Positions 28,520 to 37,102 of a stretch of DNA of 50,919 nucleotides are shown here, piece after piece. The notes under the pieces are model-generated. The model worked only from the letters and a program-made list of their open reading frames with translations. It was not told where the DNA came from and made no database searches. Every line of letters starts with the position of its first letter. Position 1 is the first letter of the stretch. The position numbers and the translations under genes were made by a program. Source of the DNA: Verrucomicrobiota bacterium (GTDB taxonomy: Bacteria; Verrucomicrobiota; Verrucomicrobiia; Opitutales; Opitutaceae); NCBI GenBank assembly GCA_023430565.1, contig JAEZAD010000333.1, positions 1 through 50,919 on the forward strand. Direction: 5' to 3'.

Positions 28520-29188
28520 ATGCGTGTGCTCGTAGTCGAAGACGATGCGAAGATCGCCTCTTTTGTGGTGAAAGGCCTGAAGCAGGAGGGCTACGCGGTG
28601 GATCATGCGAGCGATGGGGACACCGGGCTGGCGCTGGCGAGCTCGACAAGTTTCGACGCGGCGGTGGTGGACATCATGTTGCCGGGGCTGGATGGATTGA
28701 GCCTGGTGCGGCGGCTGCGGGCGCAGCGGAGCGATGTGCCGGTGTTGTTCTTGAGCGCGCGGGCGACGGTGGAGGATCGCGTGAAGGGGTTGCAGGCGGG
28801 CGGGGACGATTATTTGACGAAGCCTTTTGCGTTCGCGGAGTTGTCGGCGCGGCTGCAGGCCTTGATCCGGCGGGCGACGCGTTCGCCGGAGGCGACGAAG
28901 ATTTCGGCGGGGGACGTGACGATGGATCTGGTGGGGCGAACGGTGATGGTCGGCGAGCGAGGGGTGGAGTTGCAGCCGCGGGAGTTTGCGCTGCTGGAGT
29001 ATCTGCTGCGGCACGCGGGGCGGCCGGTGACGAAGGTGATGATTCTCGAGCACGTCTGGGATTACAGCTTCGATCCGCAGACGAACGTGGTGGACGTATT
29101 GATGTCGCGGTTGCGCAGCAAAGTGGATCCGGAGAAGACGCGGATCGAGACGCTGCGGGGCGTGGGGTATGTGTTTCGGAAAAGTTGA
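28520..29188 (+). CDS. OmpR-family response regulator (CusR/CopR-like)
   Basis: A 222-residue regulator with a receiver domain (D51 in VVDIMLPG, the acidic pair D8-D9, and the conserved K in TKPF near 101) and a C-terminal winged helix (about 130-220, with LQPREFALLEYLLRHAGRPVTKVMILEHVWDYSFDPQTNVVDVLMSRLR). The DNA-binding domain is closest in pattern to the heavy-metal regulators CusR/CopR/PcoR, and the operon partner is a matching kinase. It probably regulates a metal-efflux operon in this window. The stop codon overlaps an R3 repeat. Confidence 0.9.
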   Translation: MRVLVVEDDAKIASFVVKGLKQEGYAVDHASDGDTGLALASSTSFDAAVVDIMLPGLDGLSLVRRLRAQRSDVPVLFLSARATVEDRVKGLQAGGDDYLTKPFAFAELSARLQALIRRATRSPEATKISAGDVTMDLVGRTVMVGERGVELQPREFALLEYLLRHAGRPVTKVMILEHVWDYSFDPQTNVVDVLMSRLRSKVDPEKTRIETLRGVGYVFRKS

Positions 29189-29212
29189 GAGTTGAGTGAT
29201 GAGTGTTGAGAG
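29183..29212. repeat. Dispersed repeat R3, copy c (overlaps stop and start codons)
   Basis: AGTTGAGAGTTGAGTGATG followed by AGTGTTGAGAG. It supplies the response regulator stop codon and the kinase start region, so the junction of this two-component operon lies entirely in the repeat. Confidence 0.75.
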
Positions 29213-30659
29213 CAAAGGCAGCGAAGCAGTGGCGGGGCGGCGGAGATTCGATCCGCGGCGGTCGCTGGCGGTGCGGTTAAGCTTGTGGTTCGCGGCGATG
29301 TTCACCGTGGGGTTTTCGGCGATCTTCGGATTGTTGTATTGGACGTTGGGGCGGCAGCTGGAGCGGCAAGAGGCGGAGGCGCTGGAGCTGCGGTTGCACC
29401 AGTATGCGGATATTTATTCGGCGTCGGGGCTGAATGGGCTGCGGCAGCGCGTCGCGGAGGACAGTGCGTCGCCGCGGGTGCGGTCGCTGTTTATCCGGCT
29501 GATCGGACCGCGCGGAGATGCGATCTGGGGCTTGATTCCGCCGGGCTGGATCGAGGAGGACGCGCAGCGCGTAGCGGTGCCGGATGGATGGGGCGGGTGG
29601 ACGGAGCGGCGCACTTACACGGTGCGGGTGCCGAAGGATCAGCAGCAGGATCTGGCGATTGCGGGACGGGTTTTGCCGGGCGGATTGCTGCTGCAGGTCG
29701 GGAGGAGCACGGATAGTCGGGCGGTGCTGCTGGCGCCGTTGCGGAAAACGTTTTTGTGGGTGGGCGGTGCGGTGGTCGTGATTGGGTTTGCGGCGGGCGT
29801 GGTGACGGCGCGGCGAGCGACCCGGCCGCTACGGGACGTGATCGCGACGGCGCAGAGAATCGTGGCGACGGGGGCGCTCGATGCGCGGGTGCCGGCGCCG
29901 AAGCGGGACGACGACGTGGCGGAGCTCGTGCGGGCGTTCAACACGGTGCTGGACAAGAATGCGGGGCTGCTGCGGGCGATGCGGGAGGCGCTCGACAACG
30001 TGGCGCACGATTTGCGGACGCCGTTGACGCGGCTCCGGGGGACGGCGGAGCTGGCGTTGCAGGGCGCGGCGGTGGGGGGTGGCGGCGGGGCGCAGGGCGA
30101 GGCGCTGGCGGATTGCGTGGAGCAGGCGGACGAGGTGCTGCGGTTGTTGCGGGCGCTGATGGAGATTTCGGAAGCGGAAGCGGGAATGTTGAAACTGGAG
30201 AAACAGCGCTGCGATCTGGGGGAACTCGCGCGGAGCGCGGTGGAGTTATATGCGGAAGTGGCGGAGGCGAAGCCGGTGACGTTGAGCGTGGAGGTTGCGG
30301 GAACGGTGCCGGTGGCAGGCGATGCGACGCGGCTGCGGCAGGCGATCGCGAACCTAGTGGACAATGCCGTGAAATACACGCCGGTGGGCGGACGCGTGGC
30401 GGTGCGCGCGGCGCAGGAGGGCGAGGAGGCGGTGTTGACCGTGTGCGACACCGGGCCGGGCGTGCCGGTGGCGGAGCAGGCGCGGGTGTGGGAGCGGCTT
30501 TACCGGGGCGACTGGAGTCGTTCGGAGCGGGGGCTGGGGCTGGGATTAAGCATGGTGCGGGCGATCGTGGAGGCGCATGGCGGGCGCGTGGGGGTGCGCA
30601 ATGGCGCGGACGGCGGCGCGGTGTTCGAGCTGCGGCTCAGGGCGGGCACGGAGGCGTAG
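29199..30659 (+). CDS. Sensor histidine kinase (CusS-like)
   Basis: A 486-residue membrane kinase. Two transmembrane helices (about 28-52 and 188-208) enclose a periplasmic sensor of about 130 residues. HAMP follows (RRATRPLRDVIATAQRIVATG), then the HisKA helix with the phospho-acceptor in NVAHDLRTPLTRLRG and an HATPase domain with the N-box NLVDNAVKYTP and the GLGLGLSMVRAIVEAHGG G-box. It phosphorylates the upstream OmpR-family regulator. The sensor has no obvious Cys/Met/His cluster, so metal sensing is inferred from family and neighbours. The ATG at 29199 and a GTG one codon earlier are both within a dispersed repeat. Confidence 0.9.
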   Translation: MSVESKGSEAVAGRRRFDPRRSLAVRLSLWFAAMFTVGFSAIFGLLYWTLGRQLERQEAEALELRLHQYADIYSASGLNGLRQRVAEDSASPRVRSLFIRLIGPRGDAIWGLIPPGWIEEDAQRVAVPDGWGGWTERRTYTVRVPKDQQQDLAIAGRVLPGGLLLQVGRSTDSRAVLLAPLRKTFLWVGGAVVVIGFAAGVVTARRATRPLRDVIATAQRIVATGALDARVPAPKRDDDVAELVRAFNTVLDKNAGLLRAMREALDNVAHDLRTPLTRLRGTAELALQGAAVGGGGGAQGEALADCVEQADEVLRLLRALMEISEAEAGMLKLEKQRCDLGELARSAVELYAEVAEAKPVTLSVEVAGTVPVAGDATRLRQAIANLVDNAVKYTPVGGRVAVRAAQEGEEAVLTVCDTGPGVPVAEQARVWERLYRGDWSRSERGLGLGLSMVRAIVEAHGGRVGVRNGADGGAVFELRLRAGTEA

Positions 30660-30663
30660 GGCC

Positions 30664-30888
30664 TCAGCGGCGCCAGGCGATTTCCTTGCCTTCGTCGTAG
30701 TGGCGGTAGGCGGTGCGGAGGCCGGTAAGAACCTCGGCGGAGGTTTCGAGCAGAGCCTGGAAGCGCGGTTCGCCGACGCGTTCGATGTCGGCGTGGAGGT
30801 GATCGATGAGGTCGGTGAGCCGATGCTGGATGTTTTCGCTGTGGACTCGCGGCTCACGGGCGGACTCGGAGTGCGTATCTGGGTTCAT
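30664..30888 (-). CDS. Small conserved-looking protein (74 aa)
   Basis: This acidic, helical protein has HLHADIERVGEPRFQALLETSAEVLTGLRTAYRHYDEGKEIAWRR; the ETSAEVL..L..A..HY..G.E.AW pattern looks like a conserved short protein found in several phyla, but I cannot name the function. It starts at an ATG at 30888 and follows the sigma-like gene on the same strand by 73 bp. It ends 4 bp from the kinase stop codon on the other strand. It has no signal peptide or membrane helix. Confidence 0.65.
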   Translation of the reverse strand: MNPDTHSESAREPRVHSENIQHRLTDLIDHLHADIERVGEPRFQALLETSAEVLTGLRTAYRHYDEGKEIAWRR

Positions 30889-30961
30889 GGCGCCGATACT
30901 ATCGCATCCGAATTTTGGATGCGGTATCGAGGAAAGCCCGAAGTGCAGACCAACGGCGAAG

Positions 30962-31576
30962 TCAGGGCATCGCGGGCTGGGAAGCGCGGGTGCGGGCGAG
31001 GCGGTGTTCGGCGCGGAGGCGCGAGAGGGTGTGGCGGGAAAATTCCTTGGGAGCGGGGAGCGGGCAGTCTTCGGCGCGGGTGGCGTCGAAGATCGCGTCG
31101 AGGCAGGCGCCCAGGCGGGATTCGGCGCGGGCGAGGAGGGCGGCGGCCGTGGCGGGCGCATGGCCGAGCTCGCGGGCGGCGTCGTCGAGCGGCTGGCCGA
31201 GAATCTGGACGTGGTGCAGCATCACGGCTTCGTCGACGGGGAGCTCGGCGATGAGGGGCGCGAAGCAGGCGGCGAGGGTCGGATGATGATGGGCGTGGGA
31301 GATGGCGACGATGGCCTGCCAGGCGCGATCGCGGGCGTGGGGCGAGACGCCGCTGCGGACGTGTTCGACGATGGCGTGCCGCAGGGCTTGTTGCCAGCGG
31401 GCGACGAGGGAGGTGTCGGCCGCGAGGGATTGGGACCAGCGGACGGCGCGGGCGAGGTGCCGGGCGAGGACGGCGCGGGCGTCGGCCTCGCTGGAAAAAC
31501 GGGCGGCGAGAAAGGCTTGGAGTCGCTCGCGGGTGGCTTGCGCGGCGAAGCAGGTATGGCGGGAACGGTCGGACAT
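30962..31576 (-). CDS. Divergent ECF sigma-like protein
   Basis: A 204-residue protein with the layout of an ECF sigma factor but weak motifs. The N-terminal half has WQQALRHAIVEHVRSG, where region 2 normally ends. The second half has LPVDEAVMLHHVQILGQPLDDAARELGHAPATAAALLARAESRLGACLD, which aligns in spacing with region 4 helix-turn-helix. Several usual region-2 residues are missing, so promoter recognition may be altered or it may act as a non-sigma regulator. It precedes the 74-residue protein on the same strand. A Cys (C9), HAHHH and scattered His may be coincidental. Confidence in being a gene is high; in the function, moderate. Confidence 0.6.
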   Translation of the reverse strand: MSDRSRHTCFAAQATRERLQAFLAARFSSEADARAVLARHLARAVRWSQSLAADTSLVARWQQALRHAIVEHVRSGVSPHARDRAWQAIVAISHAHHHPTLAACFAPLIAELPVDEAVMLHHVQILGQPLDDAARELGHAPATAAALLARAESRLGACLDAIFDATRAEDCPLPAPKEFSRHTLSRLRAEHRLARTRASQPAMP

Positions 31577-31625
31577 GGGTCGCGCGGAGAGGGCGGCAGG
31601 CGGCGGTGAACCGGTGACGAAAGCG

Positions 31626-32624
31626 TCAGGCGGCGTGCGGCAGCGGACGGGCCGCGCCGGACGACATGGAACCGTGGATACGGTCGCGGTATTTGGTCGG
31701 AGCCTCGCCGGCGATGCGGCGGAAAACGCGATTGAACTGGGAGAGGGATTGGAAGCCGCAGGCGTAGGCGGCCTCGCTGATGCGGACGTGGGGGTTGAGG
31801 AGGCGCTCCTTCACGGCCTCGATGCGGAGGCGGGCGAGGTAGTCGGTGAAGGTGAGGCCGGTGGCGCGCTTGAAAATCTTGCAGAAGTAGAAGCCGCTCA
31901 TGTTGGCGGAGCGGGCGACCTGGTTGAGCGAGAGCTCGTCGGAGTAGTGCTCGGCCATGAAGGCGCGGGCCTTGGTGATGGCGGGCAGCTCGGCGGCGGC
32001 TTCCTGGACCATGACCTGGTTGCTGAGCGAGGCGAGGTGCTGGGCGAAGACGCCGAGCAGGCGGACCATGGAGTCGTATTGTTTACGGGCGACGACGCGG
32101 GTCTGGAAGTAGGCGGTCTCGAGCTTGGCGGCGTCGACATTGGCGCCGAGTTCGCCGAGCTGGCGGGTGACCTTCTTGAAGCTGGCGCGGGTGGGCGGCG
32201 AAAGGAGGACCTGGCCGGTTTGGAGGTGGCCGATGACGGTTTCGCCGACGCGGACGGGCGCGGCGGATTCGGTGAGGCCGGCGAAGCACTGGGCGGTGAC
32301 GGGCTCGTTGGTGGCCTGGGTTTCCATGCCTTGCTGCATGCGCAGGCAGGCGGCGCAGGCCTTGTTGTTGGCGGCCATGAGCGCGCAGAACGGGTTGAGC
32401 TGGCGCGACTGGTGGATGGGCGATTGGAAGGTGCCGGCGGGGCGGAGGGCGAGGGGGAGGCCGGTGGTGGTCTCGAAGGCCTTCACGTAATCGCGGAAGA
32501 TCTCGGAGCGTTGCAGGTGAGAGACGACGCTGCGCTCGGGCTGGACGGTTTCGGCGGGCGCGGGGGCGGGGATGCCGGTGGGGAGGGGGAGGGACGTGTG
32601 TTGCACTCCGAGAGAATACGGCAA
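31626..32624 (-). CDS. PocR-domain AraC-family transcriptional regulator
   Basis: A 332-residue regulator. The N-terminal PocR ligand-binding domain (about 40-195) has four Cys (NPFCALM, CAACLRMQ, AQCFAGL) as in PocR family members, and the C-terminal AraC double helix-turn-helix spans about 215-315 (YSDELSLNQVARSANMSGFYFCKIFKRATGLTFTDYLARLRIEAVKERLL, ISEAAYACGFQSLSQFNRVFRRIAGEAPTKYRDRI). The ligand is unknown. The start shown is TTG at 32624; an in-frame GTG at 32606 is an alternative. It is divergent from the PAS kinase cluster and may regulate it. Confidence 0.9.
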   Translation of the reverse strand: MPYSLGVQHTSLPLPTGIPAPAPAETVQPERSVVSHLQRSEIFRDYVKAFETTTGLPLALRPAGTFQSPIHQSRQLNPFCALMAANNKACAACLRMQQGMETQATNEPVTAQCFAGLTESAAPVRVGETVIGHLQTGQVLLSPPTRASFKKVTRQLGELGANVDAAKLETAYFQTRVVARKQYDSMVRLLGVFAQHLASLSNQVMVQEAAAELPAITKARAFMAEHYSDELSLNQVARSANMSGFYFCKIFKRATGLTFTDYLARLRIEAVKERLLNPHVRISEAAYACGFQSLSQFNRVFRRIAGEAPTKYRDRIHGSMSSGAARPLPHAA

Positions 32625-32859
32625 GGGGGCGATTTGGTGAATTGGAGCCGGGGCGATATCCGACTAGGGATTTTTCTTAGTGGGTGCGCCGAAAGGCTGG
32701 GCGGGGGTTGGAAGATGTTGGAGGAGAAATCGAAAGGAGGGGCGGTAAAAAACCCGTGAAGGCCGGAGGGCGTGAAACGGAAGCCAAGGGATGCGGGGAG
32801 AAAGCCAAGGCGCGGGCAGACAGGTGGCCTGGAGCGCGGGCTTGCGGCGGAGGCGAAGG

Positions 32860-34116
32860 ATGGCACAGCGTGGACCTGTGCCGTCGACGAATTACGCCAC
32901 GTTATCCCGCGAGCAACTGATCGCGCTGCTTGAGCGTTTGGAGAGCGAGCATGCGGAGTCGGAGAAGGAGTTGATCGCGACGGTGAAGGAGTTATGCGAT
33001 GTGAAGGCGGCGCTGGACGAGCACTCGATCGTGGCGATCACGGATGCGAGCGGGAAGATCACGTATGTGAACGCGAAGTTCTGCGCGATTTCGAAGTATT
33101 CGCGGGAGGAGCTGATCGGGCAGGACCATCGGATCATCAACTCGGGGCATCATTCGAAGGATTTCTTTCAGGATTTGTGGGCGACGATCGGGCGCGGGCG
33201 GGTGTGGCAGGGCGAGATCAAGAACCGCGCGAAGGACGGGACGTTCTACTGGGTGGATACGACGATTTTCCCGTTCCTGAATTCGGCCGGGAAGCCGGTG
33301 CAGTATGTGGCGATCCGGACGGACATCACGCAGCGGAAGGCGGACGAGGCGGAGCTGGAGCGGTTTGCGAGCGATCTGGCGGAGAAAAACAAGGAGCTGG
33401 AGGCGATCGTGTATACGGTGTCGCACGATTTGCGTTCGCCGCTGGTGAACGTGCAGGGCTTCGGGAAGCAGCTGCAGCGCGCGTGCGACAAGATCAAAGG
33501 TGCGATGGCGCTGGCGGAGGATGGGAAAGTGTCCGTGGGGTCGTTGAAGCAGCCGTTGGACGAGGCGATTCCGCAGGCGTTGCGGTTCATCAATGCCGGC
33601 GTGAACAAGATGGAGATGCTGCTGGCCGGGTTGCTGCGGTATTCGCGGCTGGGGCGGGTGGCGTTGACGATCACGCCGATCGACATGAACGCGCTGCTGG
33701 CGGCGGCGGTGGCGGCGACGAAGTTTCAGCTCGACGAGGCGAAGGCGGAGGTGCGGGTGGAGCCGCTGCCGGGCTGCCTGGGCGACCATGCGCAGGTGAG
33801 CCAGGTGTTCGCGAACCTGATCGACAATGCGGTGAAGTATCGCGATCCGGCGCGGCCGTTGAAACTCGTGGTGAGCGGACGAAGCGAGAAAGGCCGCTCC
33901 GTCTATTTGGTGGCGGACAATGGCATTGGCATACCGGAGGCGCACCAGCCGAAGATTTTCGAGATTTTCCACCGGCTCGACCCGGAGGCGACAGTGGGCG
34001 AGGGACTCGGGCTGACGATCGCGCAGCGGGTGCTGGAGCGGCAGCGGGGAAGGATCTGGGTGGAGAGCACGGAGGGCGTCGGTTCGACCTTTTATGTGTC
34101 GTTGCCGGCGGGTTGA
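32860..34116 (+). CDS. Cytosolic PAS-domain sensor histidine kinase
   Basis: A 418-residue soluble kinase. An N-terminal coiled coil (about 14-45, ALLERLESEHAESEKELIATVKEL) leads into a PAS domain (about 50-165, ITDASGKITYVNAKFCAISKYSREELIGQDHRIINSGHH with a PAC segment). HisKA follows with phospho-acceptor in YTVSHDLRSPLVNVQGF, then an HATPase domain with NLIDNAVKYRDP and GEGLGLTIAQRVLERQRG. No membrane helix is present, so the signal is intracellular. The start has GGAGG at six bases. It heads a four-gene cluster: the next gene is a single receiver domain 21 bp away. Confidence 0.92.
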   Translation: MAQRGPVPSTNYATLSREQLIALLERLESEHAESEKELIATVKELCDVKAALDEHSIVAITDASGKITYVNAKFCAISKYSREELIGQDHRIINSGHHSKDFFQDLWATIGRGRVWQGEIKNRAKDGTFYWVDTTIFPFLNSAGKPVQYVAIRTDITQRKADEAELERFASDLAEKNKELEAIVYTVSHDLRSPLVNVQGFGKQLQRACDKIKGAMALAEDGKVSVGSLKQPLDEAIPQALRFINAGVNKMEMLLAGLLRYSRLGRVALTITPIDMNALLAAAVAATKFQLDEAKAEVRVEPLPGCLGDHAQVSQVFANLIDNAVKYRDPARPLKLVVSGRSEKGRSVYLVADNGIGIPEAHQPKIFEIFHRLDPEATVGEGLGLTIAQRVLERQRGRIWVESTEGVGSTFYVSLPAG

Positions 34117-34137
34117 GCGGCAGGAAGGAGACGACGC

Positions 34138-34608
34138 ATGAATTTTAGCACACACGATTCCATGAAGAACGAACCCGTCATCCTGATCGTCGAAGACGAC
34201 GAAGGGCACGCGATCCTGATCCGGCAGAACCTGGAGGCGGCCGGATTGGACAACCGCATCGAGCATTTCCGCGACGGGCAGGCGGCGCTGGATTTTTTCT
34301 ACAAGCCGGGTGCGGGGGCGCGCTCGGCGCAGCCGAACGAGACGTATCTCGTGCTGCTCGACATCCGGATGCCGAAGGTGGACGGCATCGAGGTGTTGCG
34401 CCGGCTGAAGTCCGATCCGGAGCTGCACAAGCTGCCGGTGATCATGCTGACGACGACGGACGACGTGCGGGAGGTCGAGCGATGTCACCAGCTCGGCTGC
34501 AATGTTTATATCCAGAAGCCGGTGGACTATGAGAAGTTCGCGGAGGCGATCCGGCGGCTGGGGTTGTTCGTGACGTTGTTGCTGGTGCCGCCGGTGAAGA
34601 AGGCGTGA
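34138..34608 (+). CDS. Stand-alone receiver protein (Rcp1/CheY-like)
   Basis: A 156-residue single receiver domain with the acidic pair in VEDDEG, phospho-acceptor Asp in LLDIRMPKVDG, T in MLTTTDD and the conserved Lys in IQKPVDY. The family (phytochrome-type Rcp1-like) pairs with PAS kinases such as the one just upstream. There is no output domain, so it works as a phosphorelay or allosteric intermediate. AAGGAG lies seven bases before the ATG. A dispersed repeat (R2) sits between it and the next gene. Confidence 0.92.
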   Translation: MNFSTHDSMKNEPVILIVEDDEGHAILIRQNLEAAGLDNRIEHFRDGQAALDFFYKPGAGARSAQPNETYLVLLDIRMPKVDGIEVLRRLKSDPELHKLPVIMLTTTDDVREVERCHQLGCNVYIQKPVDYEKFAEAIRRLGLFVTLLLVPPVKKA

Positions 34609-34623
34609 CCTGGGGGACGTTCA

Positions 34624-34650
34624 AGTCCGACGGGACGTCGGGCTCCACCT
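34624..34650. repeat. Dispersed repeat R2, copy a
   Basis: AGTCCGAC-GGGAC-GTCGGGCT is an 8-nt inverted repeat, followed by CCACCT. It lies immediately before the start of the receiver-kinase gene and occupies the place of its ribosome-binding site. The other copy is at 41313-41340. Confidence 0.7.
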
Positions 34651-34651
34651 G

Positions 34652-35722
34652 ATGGATGCTGAAAACAAAGCGACGGTGTTGGTGGTCGACGACGATGAGG
34701 GCCTGTTGATCCTCATGGAGGACGCGCTGCGCGAAGCGGGGCACGAGGTGGTCACGGCGAATTCGGGCGCGGCGGCGGTGAAGCGGCTGGCGGAGCGGGC
34801 GCCGGAGTTGATGGTGCTGGATTTGAAACTGAAGGACGTCGCGGGGCCGGAGTTGTTGAAGCGATTGCGGAAGGAAGCGCGCGCGGTGCCGTTCATCGTG
34901 GTGACGGGCCAGGGCGACGAGAAGGCCGCGGTCGAGGTGATGAAGGAAGGAGCGCTCGACTATGTGATGAAGGATTCGTCGATGCTGGAGCTGTTGCCGG
35001 CGGTGGTGCGGGGCGCGTTGACGGCGATCGAGCGGGACCGGGCGCTGGCGGAGGCGCATCGCGCGCGGCTGCGGCTGGAGAAGGAGGTGCTGGAGGTGAG
35101 CGAGCGGGAGCAGCACCGGATCGGGCAGGATTTGCACGACGGGCTGGGGCAGCAGCTGACGGCGATCGAGATCATGTGCGCTTCGCTGAAGGAGGATGTG
35201 ACCGCGCAGCCGGAGATCGCGAAGCAGGTGGACCGAATCTGCCGGATGCTGCGCGAGGCGATTTCGCAGACGCGCTCGATGGCGCGCGGGTTGGTGCCGG
35301 TGAAGGACGAGCCGGAGGCGTTGTGGGCGAGCCTGATCGAATTGGCGGAGCGAACGGACTCGCTCGGACGCGTGAAGTGCCGTTTCGAATACGCGGCGCC
35401 GGTCTCGATCGACGACAACGCGGTGGCGGGGCATCTTTATCGGATCGCACAGGAGGCGGTGAACAACGCGGTGAAGCACAGCGGGGCGAAAGACGTCACG
35501 ATCCGGCTGGAGGAGCTGGAAGAAGGCGGGATGGAGTTGACGGTAAAAGACAATGGCGGGGGGCTCGCGCAGACGAAGGGTCGCGGGATGGGGCTGCAGG
35601 TGATGGAGCACCGCGCGGCGGTGATCGGGGCGGAGTTGAGCGTGGAGTCGAAGGTGGGGAAGGGCGTGACGATCCGGTGCCGGTGGAGCGGGGCGGCGGA
35701 TTCTTCGCTTCGCTCAGAGTGA
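34652..35722 (+). CDS. Receiver-HisKA_3 fusion (NarL-partner type) sensor kinase
   Basis: A 356-residue hybrid: an N-terminal receiver (about 1-120; Asp in MVLDLKLKDVAG, Lys in VMKDSS), a linking helix, then a HisKA_3 kinase with phospho-acceptor in REQHRIGQDLHDGLGQQLTAIE and an HATPase domain (EAVNNAVKHSGAKDVTIRL, DNGGGLAQTKGRGMGLQVMEHRA). It is a phosphorelay element receiving phosphate at its receiver and controlling the NarL-type regulator next door. The start lacks a Shine-Dalgarno sequence because an R2 repeat lies in that place, and the last seven residues plus the stop are encoded by an R1 repeat. Confidence 0.9.
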   Translation: MDAENKATVLVVDDDEGLLILMEDALREAGHEVVTANSGAAAVKRLAERAPELMVLDLKLKDVAGPELLKRLRKEARAVPFIVVTGQGDEKAAVEVMKEGALDYVMKDSSMLELLPAVVRGALTAIERDRALAEAHRARLRLEKEVLEVSEREQHRIGQDLHDGLGQQLTAIEIMCASLKEDVTAQPEIAKQVDRICRMLREAISQTRSMARGLVPVKDEPEALWASLIELAERTDSLGRVKCRFEYAAPVSIDDNAVAGHLYRIAQEAVNNAVKHSGAKDVTIRLEELEEGGMELTVKDNGGGLAQTKGRGMGLQVMEHRAAVIGAELSVESKVGKGVTIRCRWSGAADSSLRSE

Positions 35723-35724
35723 CA
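35698..35724. repeat. Dispersed repeat R1, copy a (encodes protein C-terminus)
   Basis: GGATTCTTCGCTTCGCTC followed by AGAGTGACA. It encodes the last residues DSSLRSE and the stop of the receiver-kinase. Copies: 41254-41281, 44729-44756, 49350-49377. Confidence 0.8.
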
Positions 35725-35744
35725 ACCGTGTAATGTAACCGGAT

Positions 35745-36449
35745 ATGGCTCCCCCGAGCTCAGACGTGGCCGTTTCCACGAGCACAACTCCCGACCGCAA
35801 GCGCATCCTGATCGTCGACGATCATCCGTTCATGCGGGCGGGGTTGGCGCAGCTGATCGACAAGCAGCCGGGGATGATGGTGTGCGGTGAGGCGGGCGAC
35901 CCGGGGGCGGCGATGAAGGAGCTGGAGAAAGGGAAGGTCGATCTGGTGTTGACGGACATCACGATGCCCGGGCGGAGCGGGATCGAGTTCATCAAGGATT
36001 TGCAGGCGGTGCGGCCGGAGTTGCCGATCCTGGTGGTGTCGATGCACGACGAAGTGATCTATGCGGAGCGCGTGCTGCGGGCCGGGGCGCGCGGTTATAT
36101 CATGAAAGAGGCAGGCGGGGAGAATTTGCTGGCGGCGTTGCGGCGAGTGCTGGAGGGCGATGTTTATGTGAGCCCGAAGATGTCGGCGCGTTTTCTCGAC
36201 AACCTTTCGGGGCGCAAGCCGCGCGGATCGTCGTCGCCGATCGAGAAATTGACCGATCGCGAGTTCGAGGTGTTTCAGCTGATCGGGCAGGGGAAGAGCA
36301 CGCGTGACATCGCGAAGCAGCTCAATCTGAGCTCGAAGACGGTCGATGTGCATCGCGGGCACATCAAGGAGAAGCTCGATTTACAGGACACGACCGCGCT
36401 GGTGCGGCACGCGGTGCGCTGGGTGGAGACGCAGAGTCTGGAGAAGTGA
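35745..36449 (+). CDS. NarL/FixJ-family response regulator
   Basis: A 234-residue regulator: a receiver (about 18-140; D in LVLTDITMPGRSG, K in YIMKEAGG) and a C-terminal LuxR-type helix-turn-helix (about 168-228; LTDREFEVFQLIGQGKSTRDIAKQLNLSSKTVDVHRGHIKEKL). It is the DNA-binding output of the upstream phosphorelay. The start is the ATG after the repeat at 35698-35724, with no strong ribosome-binding site. It is convergent with the DUF4019 gene, with a small GCGAAC/GTTCGC hairpin (36462-36476) between them. Confidence 0.92.
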   Translation: MAPPSSDVAVSTSTTPDRKRILIVDDHPFMRAGLAQLIDKQPGMMVCGEAGDPGAAMKELEKGKVDLVLTDITMPGRSGIEFIKDLQAVRPELPILVVSMHDEVIYAERVLRAGARGYIMKEAGGENLLAALRRVLEGDVYVSPKMSARFLDNLSGRKPRGSSSPIEKLTDREFEVFQLIGQGKSTRDIAKQLNLSSKTVDVHRGHIKEKLDLQDTTALVRHAVRWVETQSLEK

Positions 36450-36489
36450 CGGGAATCGCGTGCGAACCGGGTTCGCCGGCGAGGTGCGG

Positions 36490-36972
36490 TTAACGCGGGG
36501 CGATGAAGTAGCCGGCGGCGCGCCACTGGCCGTCGGACTCCTTGGCGAAGGTGACTGTCTCGCGGGCGGACGGAAGGCTCGCGAACGAGCTGTGGAACTG
36601 GGCGATGACGAAAGGGCCCTTGAGCGGTCCGCCGGGGGACGGAAGGGTGTCCTGGAGGGAGGTGGAGGCGGGCTCGCGTTTCGAGCAGGCGCCGAGCGGT
36701 GTGCGGACTTGGGTGAGCTGCTTTTGCCACACGTCGGAGGTGACGTTGCTTTTGAAGAGCTCGGAGGCGGTTTTCCAACTGTTCTCGTAGCGACCGGCGT
36801 CGACTTCGCCGAGCCAGGTGCGCATGGCGGCGACGGCTTCGGCCTTCGGATCGGCGGGCGGCGCGGCGTCCTCGGAGCGGAGAGACGGAAGGAGAAACGG
36901 AATGGCGAGCGCGCAACCGGCGACGAGCGCGAGCAGGCTGCGGCGGGTGAAGGAGGAGCGAAAGGGTTTCAT
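36490..36972 (-). CDS. DUF4019-domain protein
   Basis: A 160-residue protein with an N-terminal signal or anchor (RSLLALVAGCALAIPFLLPSL, about 11-31) and a DUF4019 domain (about 44-158; AAMRTWLGEVDAGRYENSWKTASELFKSNVTSDVWQKQLTQVRTPLG...TVTFAKESDGQWRAAGYFIAP). Members are secreted, and their function is not known. It is the last gene on the - strand after the CorE-like sigma gene, 130 bp away, so it could be part of the same regulon. Confidence 0.82.
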   Translation of the reverse strand: MKPFRSSFTRRSLLALVAGCALAIPFLLPSLRSEDAAPPADPKAEAVAAMRTWLGEVDAGRYENSWKTASELFKSNVTSDVWQKQLTQVRTPLGACSKREPASTSLQDTLPSPGGPLKGPFVIAQFHSSFASLPSARETVTFAKESDGQWRAAGYFIAPR

Positions 36973-37102
36973 GACGATGAGGAGGCGGGGTTGGGGTTCG
37001 AGCGACGAGCGCGGGATGTGGTCGAATGTGGAGGGCCGCGATTTGTTTGCACTCGAAAAACGGACGGGAGGGGGAGGGCGGCGGTCCTGGTGCGCGCGGG
37101 AG

